From: Eubacteriales bacterium
Lineage (GTDB): Bacteria > Bacillota > Clostridia > Tissierellales > GPF-1
Direction: 5' to 3'
Assembly (NCBI GenBank): GCA_030625815.1
Contig: DAOUQF010000005.1
Location: forward strand, 1-64,000
DNA: 64,000 nt
Below the pieces are notes generated by a model. That model ran no database searches. It saw only the letters and a program-made list of their open reading frames with translations, and was not told the origin of the DNA. The position numbers and the translations under genes were made by a program. Below, in pieces: positions 24,524-32,599 of this stretch (position 1 is its first letter; every line of letters starts with the position of its first letter).

Positions 24524-26560
24524 CTATTTTTTCTCTTTTACAAATCCATACTTCTTCGCCTTCAAGGCAACCGTACGATGGGTGATCCCCAAAGCCTTCG
24601 CCGCTTGATTATAGGAAGGATACATTTCCAAGGCTTTTTGAATAATCGCCCGGTCGTATTCTTCCATGGTTGCCAAGCCGCTTGGTGTCAGCTGAATCAA
24701 GCCTTCTCCCATCTCTTGGGATGGATGCAAGAATCCCGGAAGGTCTTCCAAGTCGATCAAATCCCCTTCCGACATGGCAATGGCACGCGTGATAATGTTC
24801 TCCAATTCTCGAATGTTCCCCGGCCAGCCATAGCGTTCCAAGACCTGCAGCGCACGCAGACTCATCGTTTTCAATTCTACGTCTTCCGCTTCGCATATCT
24901 TCTCTAGAAAATGTTCGACAAGAAGCGGAATATCCCCCTGTCGCTTTCGAAGAGGCGGCATGATGATGGGAATCACATTCAATCGATAATATAAATCCTC
25001 CCGAAATTCTCCTGTTTTCATCATTTCTTCCAAATTCCGGTTAGTCGCAGCCATCACACGTACCTTTACCCGGATCGTATCATTCCCGCCAACCCGTTCA
25101 AATTCCATCTCCTGCAGAACCCGCAAGAGTTTGACCTGCATATCTCGGCTTAGATCTCCAATTTCATCGAGAAAAATCGTTCCCTTATTTGCCAATTCAA
25201 ACTTCCCAATCTTTCGTTGAATCGCGCCTGTAAAGGAACCCTTTTCATGACCGAATAATTCGCTTTCGATCAAGGTTTCTGGAATCGCCGCGCAATTCAC
25301 CCCCACAAAAGGACCCGTACTCTTTTGGCTCGCCGCATGAATCGCACGAGCCAGCACCTCTTTCCCCGTTCCGCTTTCGCCTCGAATGAAAACGGTCGCC
25401 GAGGATTTAGCCGCCTTCCCCGCCATACGCAAAGAAGATTCAATTGCACGGCTATGGCCGATCACCTGCATAAAGGATTGATGTCGTCCCCACTCCTTCT
25501 CCATCTCCTCCTCATAATACGCCAATTTATCTTCTGCCATTTGCAGCCGTTCCAGCATAATTTTCAGGTCTGTGACTTCCAAATATGTGGAAATAACGCC
25601 TCGTACCTTTCCATCCAATACGATGGGTGCCGCATTCACAATCATCTTCGTCTTTTCTTCCGATTCAACCGTTACACCCAGTTGATTCTGTCCGGTTCTC
25701 AGCACTTCTTTATCCACTTGATGATGCGAAAACGCATGGATCACTTTGCCGACAATTTCATCACGTGTCACCTTCCACATGCGTTCATAGGCTGAATTGA
25801 CATAAATCAAGACGCCTCTTTCGTCCACCATGGCAACCCCGTCATGGACATTCTGCAAAATCAGTTCCAAACGCTCTTTTAGCACCTTTGTCGTTTCCAG
25901 TTCATTCGACAGGGCTTCAAATCGTGAAATATCTTGAAAGACTGCAACCGCTCCGCGAATCTGCTTATCAACAATGATGGGATTGCGATTGCTGATTACG
26001 GTTGTCTGTCCAATCACTTGCTTCACATTTTCCTGAGATACGCCTGTTCTCAGCACTCGCTCCAGTTGAGAGTTCTCCAGCACATCGTTAGCGTTCTTGC
26101 CTACAACCGCATCCCGGTTTCTCTTCAAAATCCGCTCGGCGGCTTGATTGAAATATGAAATCCGATTCTCCTCGTCCACGACAATCAATCCGCTGTTCAA
26201 GCTCTCAAAAACCCGTTCCGTTGTCAATGCCGACTCATTGATGATTTTATCAACAGCTTCATCAGTTTCCAAGACAGAGTTCACGCCTTCAGCAAGATAG
26301 GCAATCATCGCTTCCACCGCATTCTCCGCTTTTTGCCCGGTTGCAAAAACGATTGCCGTATCCCCCGAGCGAATCCCCAAGGCGGTTAAGCTAAGCATAC
26401 TGGTGATGGGAATCTCAGCCTGCAGACCCAGTTTGTTGATATATAGGGTTACCCCATATGTGCGATTGATCTTGCTGGCCTGATGCACAACAGCCGCCGC
26501 CAAACGAGCATGCAACCCTTTTGTTGTTCGAATCACCAAATGCTTTTCATAACGCATCAT
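24524..26560 (-). CDS. Sigma-54-dependent activator with N-terminal HPr domain, PAS domains, AAA+ and Fis HTH
   Basis: A 678-residue enhancer-binding protein. Residues about 1-95 form an HPr-like domain with [11 protein letters not shown] (His17 at the HPr phosphorylation position). Two PAS domains follow (about 115-215, 230-330), then the AAA+ domain with Walker A GESGTGKE, a GSFTGA loop (Ser for Ala in GAFTGA) and [11 protein letters not shown]. The C-terminal Fis-type HTH is [32 protein letters not shown] precedes the ATG. It most likely drives the two sigma-54 promoters flanking it (dhaK and the transporter pair), with PTS phosphorylation sensed through the HPr domain. Confidence 0.92.
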   Translation of the reverse strand: MMRYEKHLVIRTTKGLHARLAAAVVHQASKINRTYGVTLYINKLGLQAEIPITSMLSLTALGIRSGDTAIVFATGQKAENAVEAMIAYLAEGVNSVLETDEAVDKIINESALTTERVFESLNSGLIVVDEENRISYFNQAAERILKRNRDAVVGKNANDVLENSQLERVLRTGVSQENVKQVIGQTTVISNRNPIIVDKQIRGAVAVFQDISRFEALSNELETTKVLKERLELILQNVHDGVAMVDERGVLIYVNSAYERMWKVTRDEIVGKVIHAFSHHQVDKEVLRTGQNQLGVTVESEEKTKMIVNAAPIVLDGKVRGVISTYLEVTDLKIMLERLQMAEDKLAYYEEEMEKEWGRHQSFMQVIGHSRAIESSLRMAGKAAKSSATVFIRGESGTGKEVLARAIHAASQKSTGPFVGVNCAAIPETLIESELFGHEKGSFTGAIQRKIGKFELANKGTIFLDEIGDLSRDMQVKLLRVLQEMEFERVGGNDTIRVKVRVMAATNRNLEEMMKTGEFREDLYYRLNVIPIIMPPLRKRQGDIPLLVEHFLEKICEAEDVELKTMSLRALQVLERYGWPGNIRELENIITRAIAMSEGDLIDLEDLPGFLHPSQEMGEGLIQLTPSGLATMEEYDRAIIQKALEMYPSYNQAAKALGITHRTVALKAKKYGFVKEKK

Positions 26561-26613
26561 TCATCCCTCGAATCCTCTTTTTTATTATTGTATCATGTTG
26601 GGTTTTTTCTGCA

Positions 26614-26651
26614 AATAAAGACACTGAAGATCAATGCGATCTTCAGTGTCC
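26614..26651 (-). terminator. Terminator after the transporter pair
   Basis: GACACTGAAGATC pairs with GATCTTCAGTGTC, followed on the minus strand by TTTATTTGC. Confidence 0.8.
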
Positions 26652-26664
26652 TCATAAATTAAAA

Positions 26665-26994
26665 TTATAGGCAAGACAGGATAAAGCCGCCCAAGATTCC
26701 GCCAATAATCGAGAATCCATAGTTTACAGCGCCTTTCGAGAAACTGTCGCCGTCCAATACGCCTGCAACAAACAAGCCGATGCCCGCTGCCCATGCCATA
26801 TCAATCCAAGCGCCCTGCTGAATAATGAGTCCTACACCATGATTGAGTGTCCATGCGGTTCCAACAATAAATCCAGCTGCCATCCAGCCGCCTATTGCAC
26901 CCCAAGCATCAACCATTTTTCCCCACATCATGTAAATCATAAATGGAAATATAAATCCGCCCGCCATAGTAGTAATGATATTTTCAATTGTCAT
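26665..26994 (-). CDS. Small membrane protein, Lin0368-type putative glycerol transporter subunit
   Basis: A 109-residue membrane protein with about four hydrophobic stretches. GAIGGWMAAGFIVGTAWTLNHGVGLIIQQGAWIDMAWAAGIG closely parallels its neighbour (GLVGGWFAAFIIIGVMWFMNHFVGLINNDGAWVDMAVGIG). In Listeria such paired proteins sit in the dihydroxyacetone kinase locus and are named as putative glycerol transporter subunits; this locus also contains dhaKLM. GGGGGGA precedes the ATG. Substrate, glycerol or dihydroxyacetone, is inferred. Confidence 0.72.
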   Translation of the reverse strand: MTIENIITTMAGGFIFPFMIYMMWGKMVDAWGAIGGWMAAGFIVGTAWTLNHGVGLIIQQGAWIDMAWAAGIGLFVAGVLDGDSFSKGAVNYGFSIIGGILGGFILSCL

Positions 26995-27009
26995 CGTAGT
27001 CCCCCCAAT

Positions 27010-27366
27010 CTATTCTGCAGAGTTTTGTTTCAATGCCTTAGTCAACAAGTGCGCGCAAACACCGCCAGCAATCCCGCCAATTAAGACAAATGTCAAAGTT
27101 GGCAATGCCGCAACAACCGTGCTGAAACCAGCGTCAAATCCGCCTCGTGCCGTGCCCGCAACGCCAATGCCGACAGCCATATCGACCCAAGCGCCATCAT
27201 TGTTGATCAATCCAACAAAATGATTCATAAACCACATCACACCGATGATAATAAATGCTGCAAACCATCCACCGACCAAGCCATACGCGCCTGCCAATTC
27301 GCCCCAAACGCTCATAACGAACATGCCTGCAAGTGCCGCTCCTACAATCGTACCCAAATGTTTCAT
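27010..27366 (-). CDS. Small membrane protein, Lin0368-type paralogue
   Basis: A 118-residue paralogue of the next gene, with the same GGW...NH.VGLI...GAW.DMA core and four predicted helices. The two probably form a hetero-oligomeric channel or carrier. ATG 27366 follows GGAGG; the longer frame start has none. It is transcribed from a consensus sigma-54 promoter 93-108 bases upstream, so it should be co-regulated with dhaK. Confidence 0.72.
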   Translation of the reverse strand: MKHLGTIVGAALAGMFVMSVWGELAGAYGLVGGWFAAFIIIGVMWFMNHFVGLINNDGAWVDMAVGIGVAGTARGGFDAGFSTVVAALPTLTFVLIGGIAGGVCAHLLTKALKQNSAE

Positions 27367-27427
27367 TGCACGTACCTCCATATTATTCTCATTTTCCTGG
27401 TTTCCCATCCGAAGGAATCCGTTCGTT

Positions 27428-27444
27428 CCGGAAACGATTTCCGG
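27428..27444. promoter_or_regulatory. CCGGAAA dyad in the transporter leader
   Basis: CCGGAAACGATTTCCGG is a perfect 7+3+7 dyad at about +4 to +20 from the predicted sigma-54 start. It may be a second operator or a 5' hairpin. Confidence 0.45.
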
Positions 27445-27458
27445 TTGCTTACTATTAT

Positions 27459-27474
27459 TGCAATTTTTGTGCCA
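27459..27474 (-). promoter_or_regulatory. Sigma-54 (-24/-12) promoter of the transporter pair
   Basis: TGGCACAAAAATTGCA matches TGGCACN5TTGCW exactly. Predicted start near 27448. Confidence 0.9.
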
Positions 27475-27527
27475 AAAATGGGAACCGCTAAATCACAGTA
27501 CGTTTCCATCGTTTTATCTTTCCGTAC

Positions 27528-27572
27528 TGCTAAAAAACATCAAGAAAATCACGTTCTTGATAATTTTTAGCA
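27528..27572. promoter_or_regulatory. 45-bp dyad, candidate enhancer site
   Basis: Symmetric blocks TGCTAAAAA ... ATCAAGAA, 7-base centre, TTCTTGAT ... TTTTTAGCA, centred at 27550, about 102 bases upstream of the predicted transporter start. The rest of the 27575-27693 gap holds only the promoter region of the peptidase gene. Confidence 0.55.
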
Positions 27573-27693
27573 ATTACCTTTCCGTCATATTCTCTTGATG
27601 CATCGTTGCAATTTTCTCACAATTTAGAAACATCCCTCGTTCTCTCCCTTTTCCCTTTATAATGGAAGTAGAACAAGTGAAAGGAGCTGCGAT

Positions 27694-29088
27694 ATGAATC
27701 GAAAAAAACTTGGATTCATCATCATTCTCTTCGCAATTCTTGGATTGATTTGGATCACTTGGTTGTCTCCGCAATCAACCCCGGCTCCAGACCCATCAGC
27801 GATATCTTCAGAAACAGAGTCGGATCCCATCATTCTGAATAACAGAGAGAATGATTTTAATGAAGATGCCGCCTTCACCCTTTTGACAACCCTTGCGAAT
27901 GACTATGAAGGGCGAATGGCAGGAACCAAAAAGAATCAAGAAGCCGTTGAACTGATCAGCAAAGAATTTAAAGCGATCGGTCTAGAAGCGCCAAAAGGCG
28001 GATATCAACAAGGCTTTCAAGCCATGGTTCCCGTTTTTGGTGAGACCTTTGTCCTCGAAGTAAAAGATCCCCACGGCGAGAGCGTCAAAGCTTACCAATT
28101 GCGGAAAGACTATGCCTTTGGCACCGCCTATTACGCAGGCGGCGGGGATATAGAATCAACCTTCCGGGAAATCAACAAACCTTCTGATGCGGAAAATGAT
28201 CTGATTATTCTTCATCCCGAAGGCGTCCGTCTCCCTCATTTGCAGCAAGATTTGTTGGAAAAGGGCGTCAAGGCCGTAATTGCACCGACAAGCAATCCGC
28301 TTCGCGGCGACGAATTTGAATATGTCATCAAAGCAGCCAGCATTCGGGAACCCGCCAATAAAAGAGGCGAAACACTAATTCTGAGCTATGTAACGCCAGA
28401 AATTTATGAAGAGCTTGTAGATTTCTCCGAACAGGGATACCGACTGCATGTATCCAATGATCTTACATTTGAGACCGTTACCTTGCACAATGTCATCGGT
28501 ATGATTCCGGGTACCGATTCATCGCTTCCTCCGCTTGTCATTGGCGGTCACCTAGACCATGTCGGCTCCGACCCAAATGGCGTCATCTTCCCAGGTGCCC
28601 TGGATAATGCGTCGGGAACAAGCATGGTTGTGCAATTGGCACGCAGCATGGCAGCAAAAGAAATGCAGCCAAAAAGAACCCTGGTCTTTGCCGCCTTTAA
28701 CGGCGAAGAAGTCGGGCTATTGGGCTCCATTGATTTTCTGCGAAATCCACCGATCCAATCCCCATACGAGGTCATCAACTTCGATATGGTGGGCACCGAT
28801 CCTTCCTATCCCCTTTCCATGGACGGAGTCGCGCGCAATAGCGATCTGCTGAATGAATTGCTGGATGCCGCAAAGGATTGGGACATTCCAACAGATGCAT
28901 CCACTCAAGGAGAATACGCCAGCGATCATCTGCCTTTCTTGCAATCAGGAATCAATGCTTTCACCTTGATTCAGCTGGACATGCAAAGGATTCATACGCC
29001 GGACGATGATCCATCGGATATTCACCTGGAGCAATTTGATCGAATCGGCGAAATGATGGAAGACTTTATCACGGAATATGCCTACTAA
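27694..29088 (+). CDS. Membrane-anchored or secreted M28 family zinc aminopeptidase
   Basis: A 464-residue M28 metallopeptidase. An uncleaved anchor or signal segment (FIIILFAILGLIWITWL, residues 8-24) precedes a PA-like insert (about 120-230) and the catalytic domain with the five zinc ligands in order: GGHLDH, GALDNASG, FNGEEVG, NFDMVG, SDHLPF. The Glu pair NGEE includes the general base. AAAGGAG precedes the ATG. Acts outside the cell on peptides. Confidence 0.9.
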   Translation: MNRKKLGFIIILFAILGLIWITWLSPQSTPAPDPSAISSETESDPIILNNRENDFNEDAAFTLLTTLANDYEGRMAGTKKNQEAVELISKEFKAIGLEAPKGGYQQGFQAMVPVFGETFVLEVKDPHGESVKAYQLRKDYAFGTAYYAGGGDIESTFREINKPSDAENDLIILHPEGVRLPHLQQDLLEKGVKAVIAPTSNPLRGDEFEYVIKAASIREPANKRGETLILSYVTPEIYEELVDFSEQGYRLHVSNDLTFETVTLHNVIGMIPGTDSSLPPLVIGGHLDHVGSDPNGVIFPGALDNASGTSMVVQLARSMAAKEMQPKRTLVFAAFNGEEVGLLGSIDFLRNPPIQSPYEVINFDMVGTDPSYPLSMDGVARNSDLLNELLDAAKDWDIPTDASTQGEYASDHLPFLQSGINAFTLIQLDMQRIHTPDDDPSDIHLEQFDRIGEMMEDFITEYAY

Positions 29089-29122
29089 AAAAATGGGTAG
29101 CCGCAATTGGCTACCCATTCGT
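29088..29122. terminator. Bidirectional terminator
   Basis: ATGGGTAGCC pairs with GGCTACCCAT; an A-run lies on the left. It serves the peptidase and the convergent EamA gene, whose stop lies in the stem. Confidence 0.85.
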
Positions 29123-30046
29123 TATTTCTCCGATTTTTTTCCTTCCATTTGACTTTCGATTCAACCACTCCGATAAGAAGACGGCTAAAATAATACACGC
29201 GGCTCCGCTGATCTTTTCCACAGACAGCCTTTCCCCCAGTAAAGTTGTCCCCAGAATCAAGGTGACCAAGGGGATTATGTTGATATACAACGAAGACTCC
29301 GCCGCGCCAATGATTCGAAAGCTATAGATATACAAGTAATACGCGATAACCGTCGATCCAATTGCCAAAAAAATCAAATGCCCCATCACCATGGGCACTT
29401 GCGGATCCGTCCGAAACCAGCCGATCAGATCAACGGGCTCCAGCAACATGCCGGGAATCAAAAGAATGCTCCCCAGGGTTGTCTGATAGGTCAGCACCTG
29501 CAGCGAACTCATGCGATCATCCACCTGCGCAGTTAAAACTGTATATAGCACCCAGCCGATACTGGCAATAAACAAAAAGAAAATGCCTAGAAACGTCTCC
29601 ATGCTCTGCTGAAATTGCCATTCCGCCATCACGGTAAAATAAATGCCAACAGTGGATAGAGAAAATAAAGCCCATTCCTTTAGAAGAATCGGCTGCCTTT
29701 GTCTTTTCCTTTCAATCAAAAGCGTCATCAGGGGAATGACGCCCATAATCAATGCAGAAGAGGAGGCATCCAATCGATCCAGACCAAGCCCCTCAAAAGC
29801 ATAATAAATCGTCACACCGAAGAATCCCGTCCAAACCATGGATTTCAGCCAATGCGCCTCGAATTTCGCTTGCGGTTCCTTTATCTTCAGTAAAATCCAC
29901 AAGACCAAACTCCCCATGGAAAACCGAATAACATTGGCTGTAATGGGCGGCAATTCCGATAAAATGATTTTCATATTGATAAATGTAACACCCCAGATCA
30001 CCACACTCGTAAGCAAGGCGATTTGCGCTTTTACTCGTTCCGACAT
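29111..30046 (-). CDS. EamA/DMT family transporter
   Basis: A 311-residue drug/metabolite transporter with about ten hydrophobic helices in two EamA repeats (start VIWGVTFINMKIILSELPP; second repeat near IASIGWVLYTVLT). Proteins of this family export or import small metabolites or amino acids; the substrate cannot be told. GGAGAGATGGAGCT precedes the ATG. Single-gene unit. Confidence 0.88.
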   Translation of the reverse strand: MSERVKAQIALLTSVVIWGVTFINMKIILSELPPITANVIRFSMGSLVLWILLKIKEPQAKFEAHWLKSMVWTGFFGVTIYYAFEGLGLDRLDASSSALIMGVIPLMTLLIERKRQRQPILLKEWALFSLSTVGIYFTVMAEWQFQQSMETFLGIFFLFIASIGWVLYTVLTAQVDDRMSSLQVLTYQTTLGSILLIPGMLLEPVDLIGWFRTDPQVPMVMGHLIFLAIGSTVIAYYLYIYSFRIIGAAESSLYINIIPLVTLILGTTLLGERLSVEKISGAACIILAVFLSEWLNRKSNGRKKIGEITNG

Positions 30047-30115
30047 AGCTCCATCTCTCCTTGTCTTCCCAGTATAGAAGATGGATTCCTATACGGCAAG
30101 CATGAAAATGCAAAA

Positions 30116-30153
30116 GACCGGCAGCCTGCAAATACTTTGCAGAAGCCGCCGGT
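30116..30153 (-). terminator. Terminator after sulfatase 1
   Basis: ACCGGC...TGCAAA pairs with TTTGCA...GCCGGT; a modest T-rich tail (CTTTTGC) follows on the minus strand. Confidence 0.65.
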
Positions 30154-30156
30154 TAT

Positions 30157-31722
30157 TTATCGCTCTCTAAATGCTATTTTACCCTTGCTATAAACACCTG
30201 GAAGAGTAAGTTGACCATCTCCCGTAACCGGAAGTACCGCCCCGTCAACAGCCGGATCTACATACTTGGCAAACCAGTCTGTCAATTTGCCCCGCATCTT
30301 CACCACAATGGACTCATACGTTTCATCATCAATCAAATTCAATTTTTCATCAGGATCGTTTTTCATATGATATAACTCATGCGGTCCAAAAGGATATCGG
30401 TGCACATACTTCCATTCGCCATTTCGAATCATCCGCACAGGACCGTATTCGTCATAGACTACCACGTCTTCCGCTTGGCTGTATACCTCACCCTTCAAAA
30501 GCGGTGTAAAGCTGTGGCCTGGCAGCCCATCCGTCCATTTTCCATAATCCAATCCCACATAATCCAAGAGGGTTGGCATCACATCATAATGGCTGAACAA
30601 CCCATCTTCTGTCTGCTTTGCCGCAATTACCCCAGGCTGGCTGACAATCATGGGCACCTTAACAGATGTGTCAAACATATTCTGCGGGAAGGTACCGTTT
30701 CCCTTGCCCCAGATCCCGTGCTGCCCCATATTCATACCGTTGTCCGAGGTGAAAACGATCAGGGTATTCTCTCTGATTCCCAATTCTTCAAGTCGGTCCG
30801 TCACCTGACCAATAGCCTTGTCCATGGCCGTTACCGCCGTGTAATAGCCTTGCAGCATGTATCGTCTGCCTTCTGCCGTCTTAAATCCCGGATGCCGCTT
30901 TTCAACCTGCCAAGGATGAACCCCTTCAAAAGGAACGGACTCAAATGAGCATGCATCATAGGATTGCCAGATCTCATCCGGCTGATCCTCCTTGATCCAC
31001 GGAGAATGCGGCGCCGTATAGTGAAGTCCCAAATAGAAGGGCTCATCCCGCTCCACGCACCCTTCCACAAATTCCAGACCTTCCTCGGTAATCACATCGG
31101 TGATATATCGGTCCTCAACGACCAGTTCACCCTTCCGATAAAAGTCCGGCAGATGATAGAGACAACCGCCTTTACCGATTACCGACCAATGAGAAAAACT
31201 CTTTTGGGGTATTTTACTGTCCCCCAAGTGCCATTTGCCAATCAACCCACAAGTGTACCCGCTCTCCGCCAAAATATCTGTATACCCCAAATGAGCTTTC
31301 AAGTATTCGATGTTCGCTCCCGTTTCATGTTGGACAAACCGATACTGGGCAGTCATCGACATTGGCACCTTGTCTGTTTCGGGTATCTTTTTATAATCTT
31401 CTTCCGTACGGTTCCCCAGAGATGCGACATACCGTTTATTACTGACTTCAAGGTTCTCATAATCTTTCTTCTGAACACTTCCGCTCGCTATCCAGTCATG
31501 GACACCATGCTGTGACGGAATCTTTCCCGTTAGGATCGACGCCCTGGCCGGCGAACACACCGGCGAGGTGCAAAAATAATTGGTGAACATCATGCCTTCC
31601 GCGGCAAGCCTGTCGATACTCGGCGTTTTTACTTCACCGTTGCCATAACAACCATTAGCCCAAACCCCATGGTCATCTGACAGGATAAAAACGATATTGG
31701 GACGTTTCATAACACTGCTCAT
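30157..31722 (-). CDS. Type I sulfatase 1 (Cys-type), cytoplasmic
   Basis: A 521-residue sulfatase. The core motif SPVCSPARASILTG carries Cys56, converted to formylglycine, in CxPxR. The metal-binding FILSDDHG lies at residues 12-19, GKWHLG follows, and the second metal site is VFTSDNGMNMGQHG. No signal peptide, so it acts on imported sulfate esters or on N-sulfo groups. Start at MSSVMK was chosen for a GTGAGG site. Single gene behind a Crp-like promoter, next to the Crp/Fnr gene at 31830. The substrate is unknown; the closest known fold relatives act on sulfated sugars. Confidence 0.9.
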   Translation of the reverse strand: MSSVMKRPNIVFILSDDHGVWANGCYGNGEVKTPSIDRLAAEGMMFTNYFCTSPVCSPARASILTGKIPSQHGVHDWIASGSVQKKDYENLEVSNKRYVASLGNRTEEDYKKIPETDKVPMSMTAQYRFVQHETGANIEYLKAHLGYTDILAESGYTCGLIGKWHLGDSKIPQKSFSHWSVIGKGGCLYHLPDFYRKGELVVEDRYITDVITEEGLEFVEGCVERDEPFYLGLHYTAPHSPWIKEDQPDEIWQSYDACSFESVPFEGVHPWQVEKRHPGFKTAEGRRYMLQGYYTAVTAMDKAIGQVTDRLEELGIRENTLIVFTSDNGMNMGQHGIWGKGNGTFPQNMFDTSVKVPMIVSQPGVIAAKQTEDGLFSHYDVMPTLLDYVGLDYGKWTDGLPGHSFTPLLKGEVYSQAEDVVVYDEYGPVRMIRNGEWKYVHRYPFGPHELYHMKNDPDEKLNLIDDETYESIVVKMRGKLTDWFAKYVDPAVDGAVLPVTGDGQLTLPGVYSKGKIAFRER

Positions 31723-31769
31723 AGCCTCACTCCATTCTGCTGGAATCAATTTTCTGGTATCTTTGTTTC

Positions 31770-31813
31770 AGCATATCATGGTAGCGTATCTTCCAATATG
31801 CCAGGTGGCACAT
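31770..31813 (-). promoter_or_regulatory. Crp-type promoter of sulfatase 1
   Basis: Dyad TGCCACCTGGCA, then TTGGAA (-35), 15-base spacer and TATGCT (-10). Same layout as the tctC, deoD, anSME and bmp promoters. Confidence 0.65.
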
Positions 31814-31829
31814 CTCAAAATTTTTCATG

Positions 31830-32507
31830 TCAATCCTCAATCATTTCCACCAAACGATGATACTGTTCCTCGTTGATGTACGCTTTGCGCTTTCTAACCG
31901 TAATCAATTCCTTCTCCTTCAATTGAGAAATCCCCCGCTCCACGCTGCGCAGGCTAACGCCGAGCTTGTCAGCGATGGTCTGCCGGGTCTCCGCAACCCG
32001 CACCTCTTCTTCAGCTGTTTTTTCGTAGCGCTTCACCAAATACTTCTCCAAAAGATAGCTACAAGACTGATAAGAACGGTCTCCATGTTTCAACGACACA
32101 CCGTATTGACGAATCGCCAATCGCCTAAGGAGTAGCTTGGTCAACCCATGATCCCTGTCAATCCATTCCAGGAAGGCGTCAATAGGAATGCGAATCATGG
32201 TGCAATCTGTTACTGCTTCCACTGTAACGGACGCTTTCTTCTCCCCAGCCAAGATCGCTTGCTCACCGATGAATGTGATATGGTTCATCTCACTAACTAA
32301 ATAGACATTTCCTTTGCTGAAGATATTCATTACCTTAGTGGTTCCTTCGCAAAGAAGAAATATTCCTTCCAGTAAGTCCCCCTTATAAAAGAGAATGGTC
32401 CCTGCCTGGAAATGCACCAGCGCACAGCGCCTTTTGACCCTATCGGGGATTCCCGCCATAATGGTCCGCAACTCCTCATTTTGATTGATATAGGCATTCA
32501 AATCCAT
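31830..32507 (-). CDS. Crp/Fnr family regulator of the sulfatase island
   Basis: A 225-residue regulator: cyclic-nucleotide-binding-like beta roll (about 20-130) and a winged HTH (RQTIADKLGVSLRSVERGISQLKEKELI, about 172-200). No Cys-rich Fe-S N-terminus is seen. GGGAGGCG precedes the chosen ATG. It is very similar in length and HTH to the regulator at 60167. Its own promoter (TTCTTA-17-TATAAT) lacks the TGCCA dyad. Flanked by sulfatases on both sides, it is the best candidate to bind the TGCCAnnTGGCA dyads. Confidence 0.88.
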   Translation of the reverse strand: MDLNAYINQNEELRTIMAGIPDRVKRRCALVHFQAGTILFYKGDLLEGIFLLCEGTTKVMNIFSKGNVYLVSEMNHITFIGEQAILAGEKKASVTVEAVTDCTMIRIPIDAFLEWIDRDHGLTKLLLRRLAIRQYGVSLKHGDRSYQSCSYLLEKYLVKRYEKTAEEEVRVAETRQTIADKLGVSLRSVERGISQLKEKELITVRKRKAYINEEQYHRLVEMIED

Positions 32508-32559
32508 GGTTTGTCGCCTCCCTTCCATATCCCAATTATAGCATAGTCCTTTTTCCATA

Positions 32560-32584
32560 AGAAAAGAGCAGCCTTCGCTGCCCT
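32560..32584 (-). terminator. Terminator of the tct-sulfatase 2 operon
   Basis: GCAGC, tetraloop, GCTGC followed by TCTTTTCTT on the minus strand. Confidence 0.7.
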
Positions 32585-32599
32585 TTCGAAATAAGAGAA

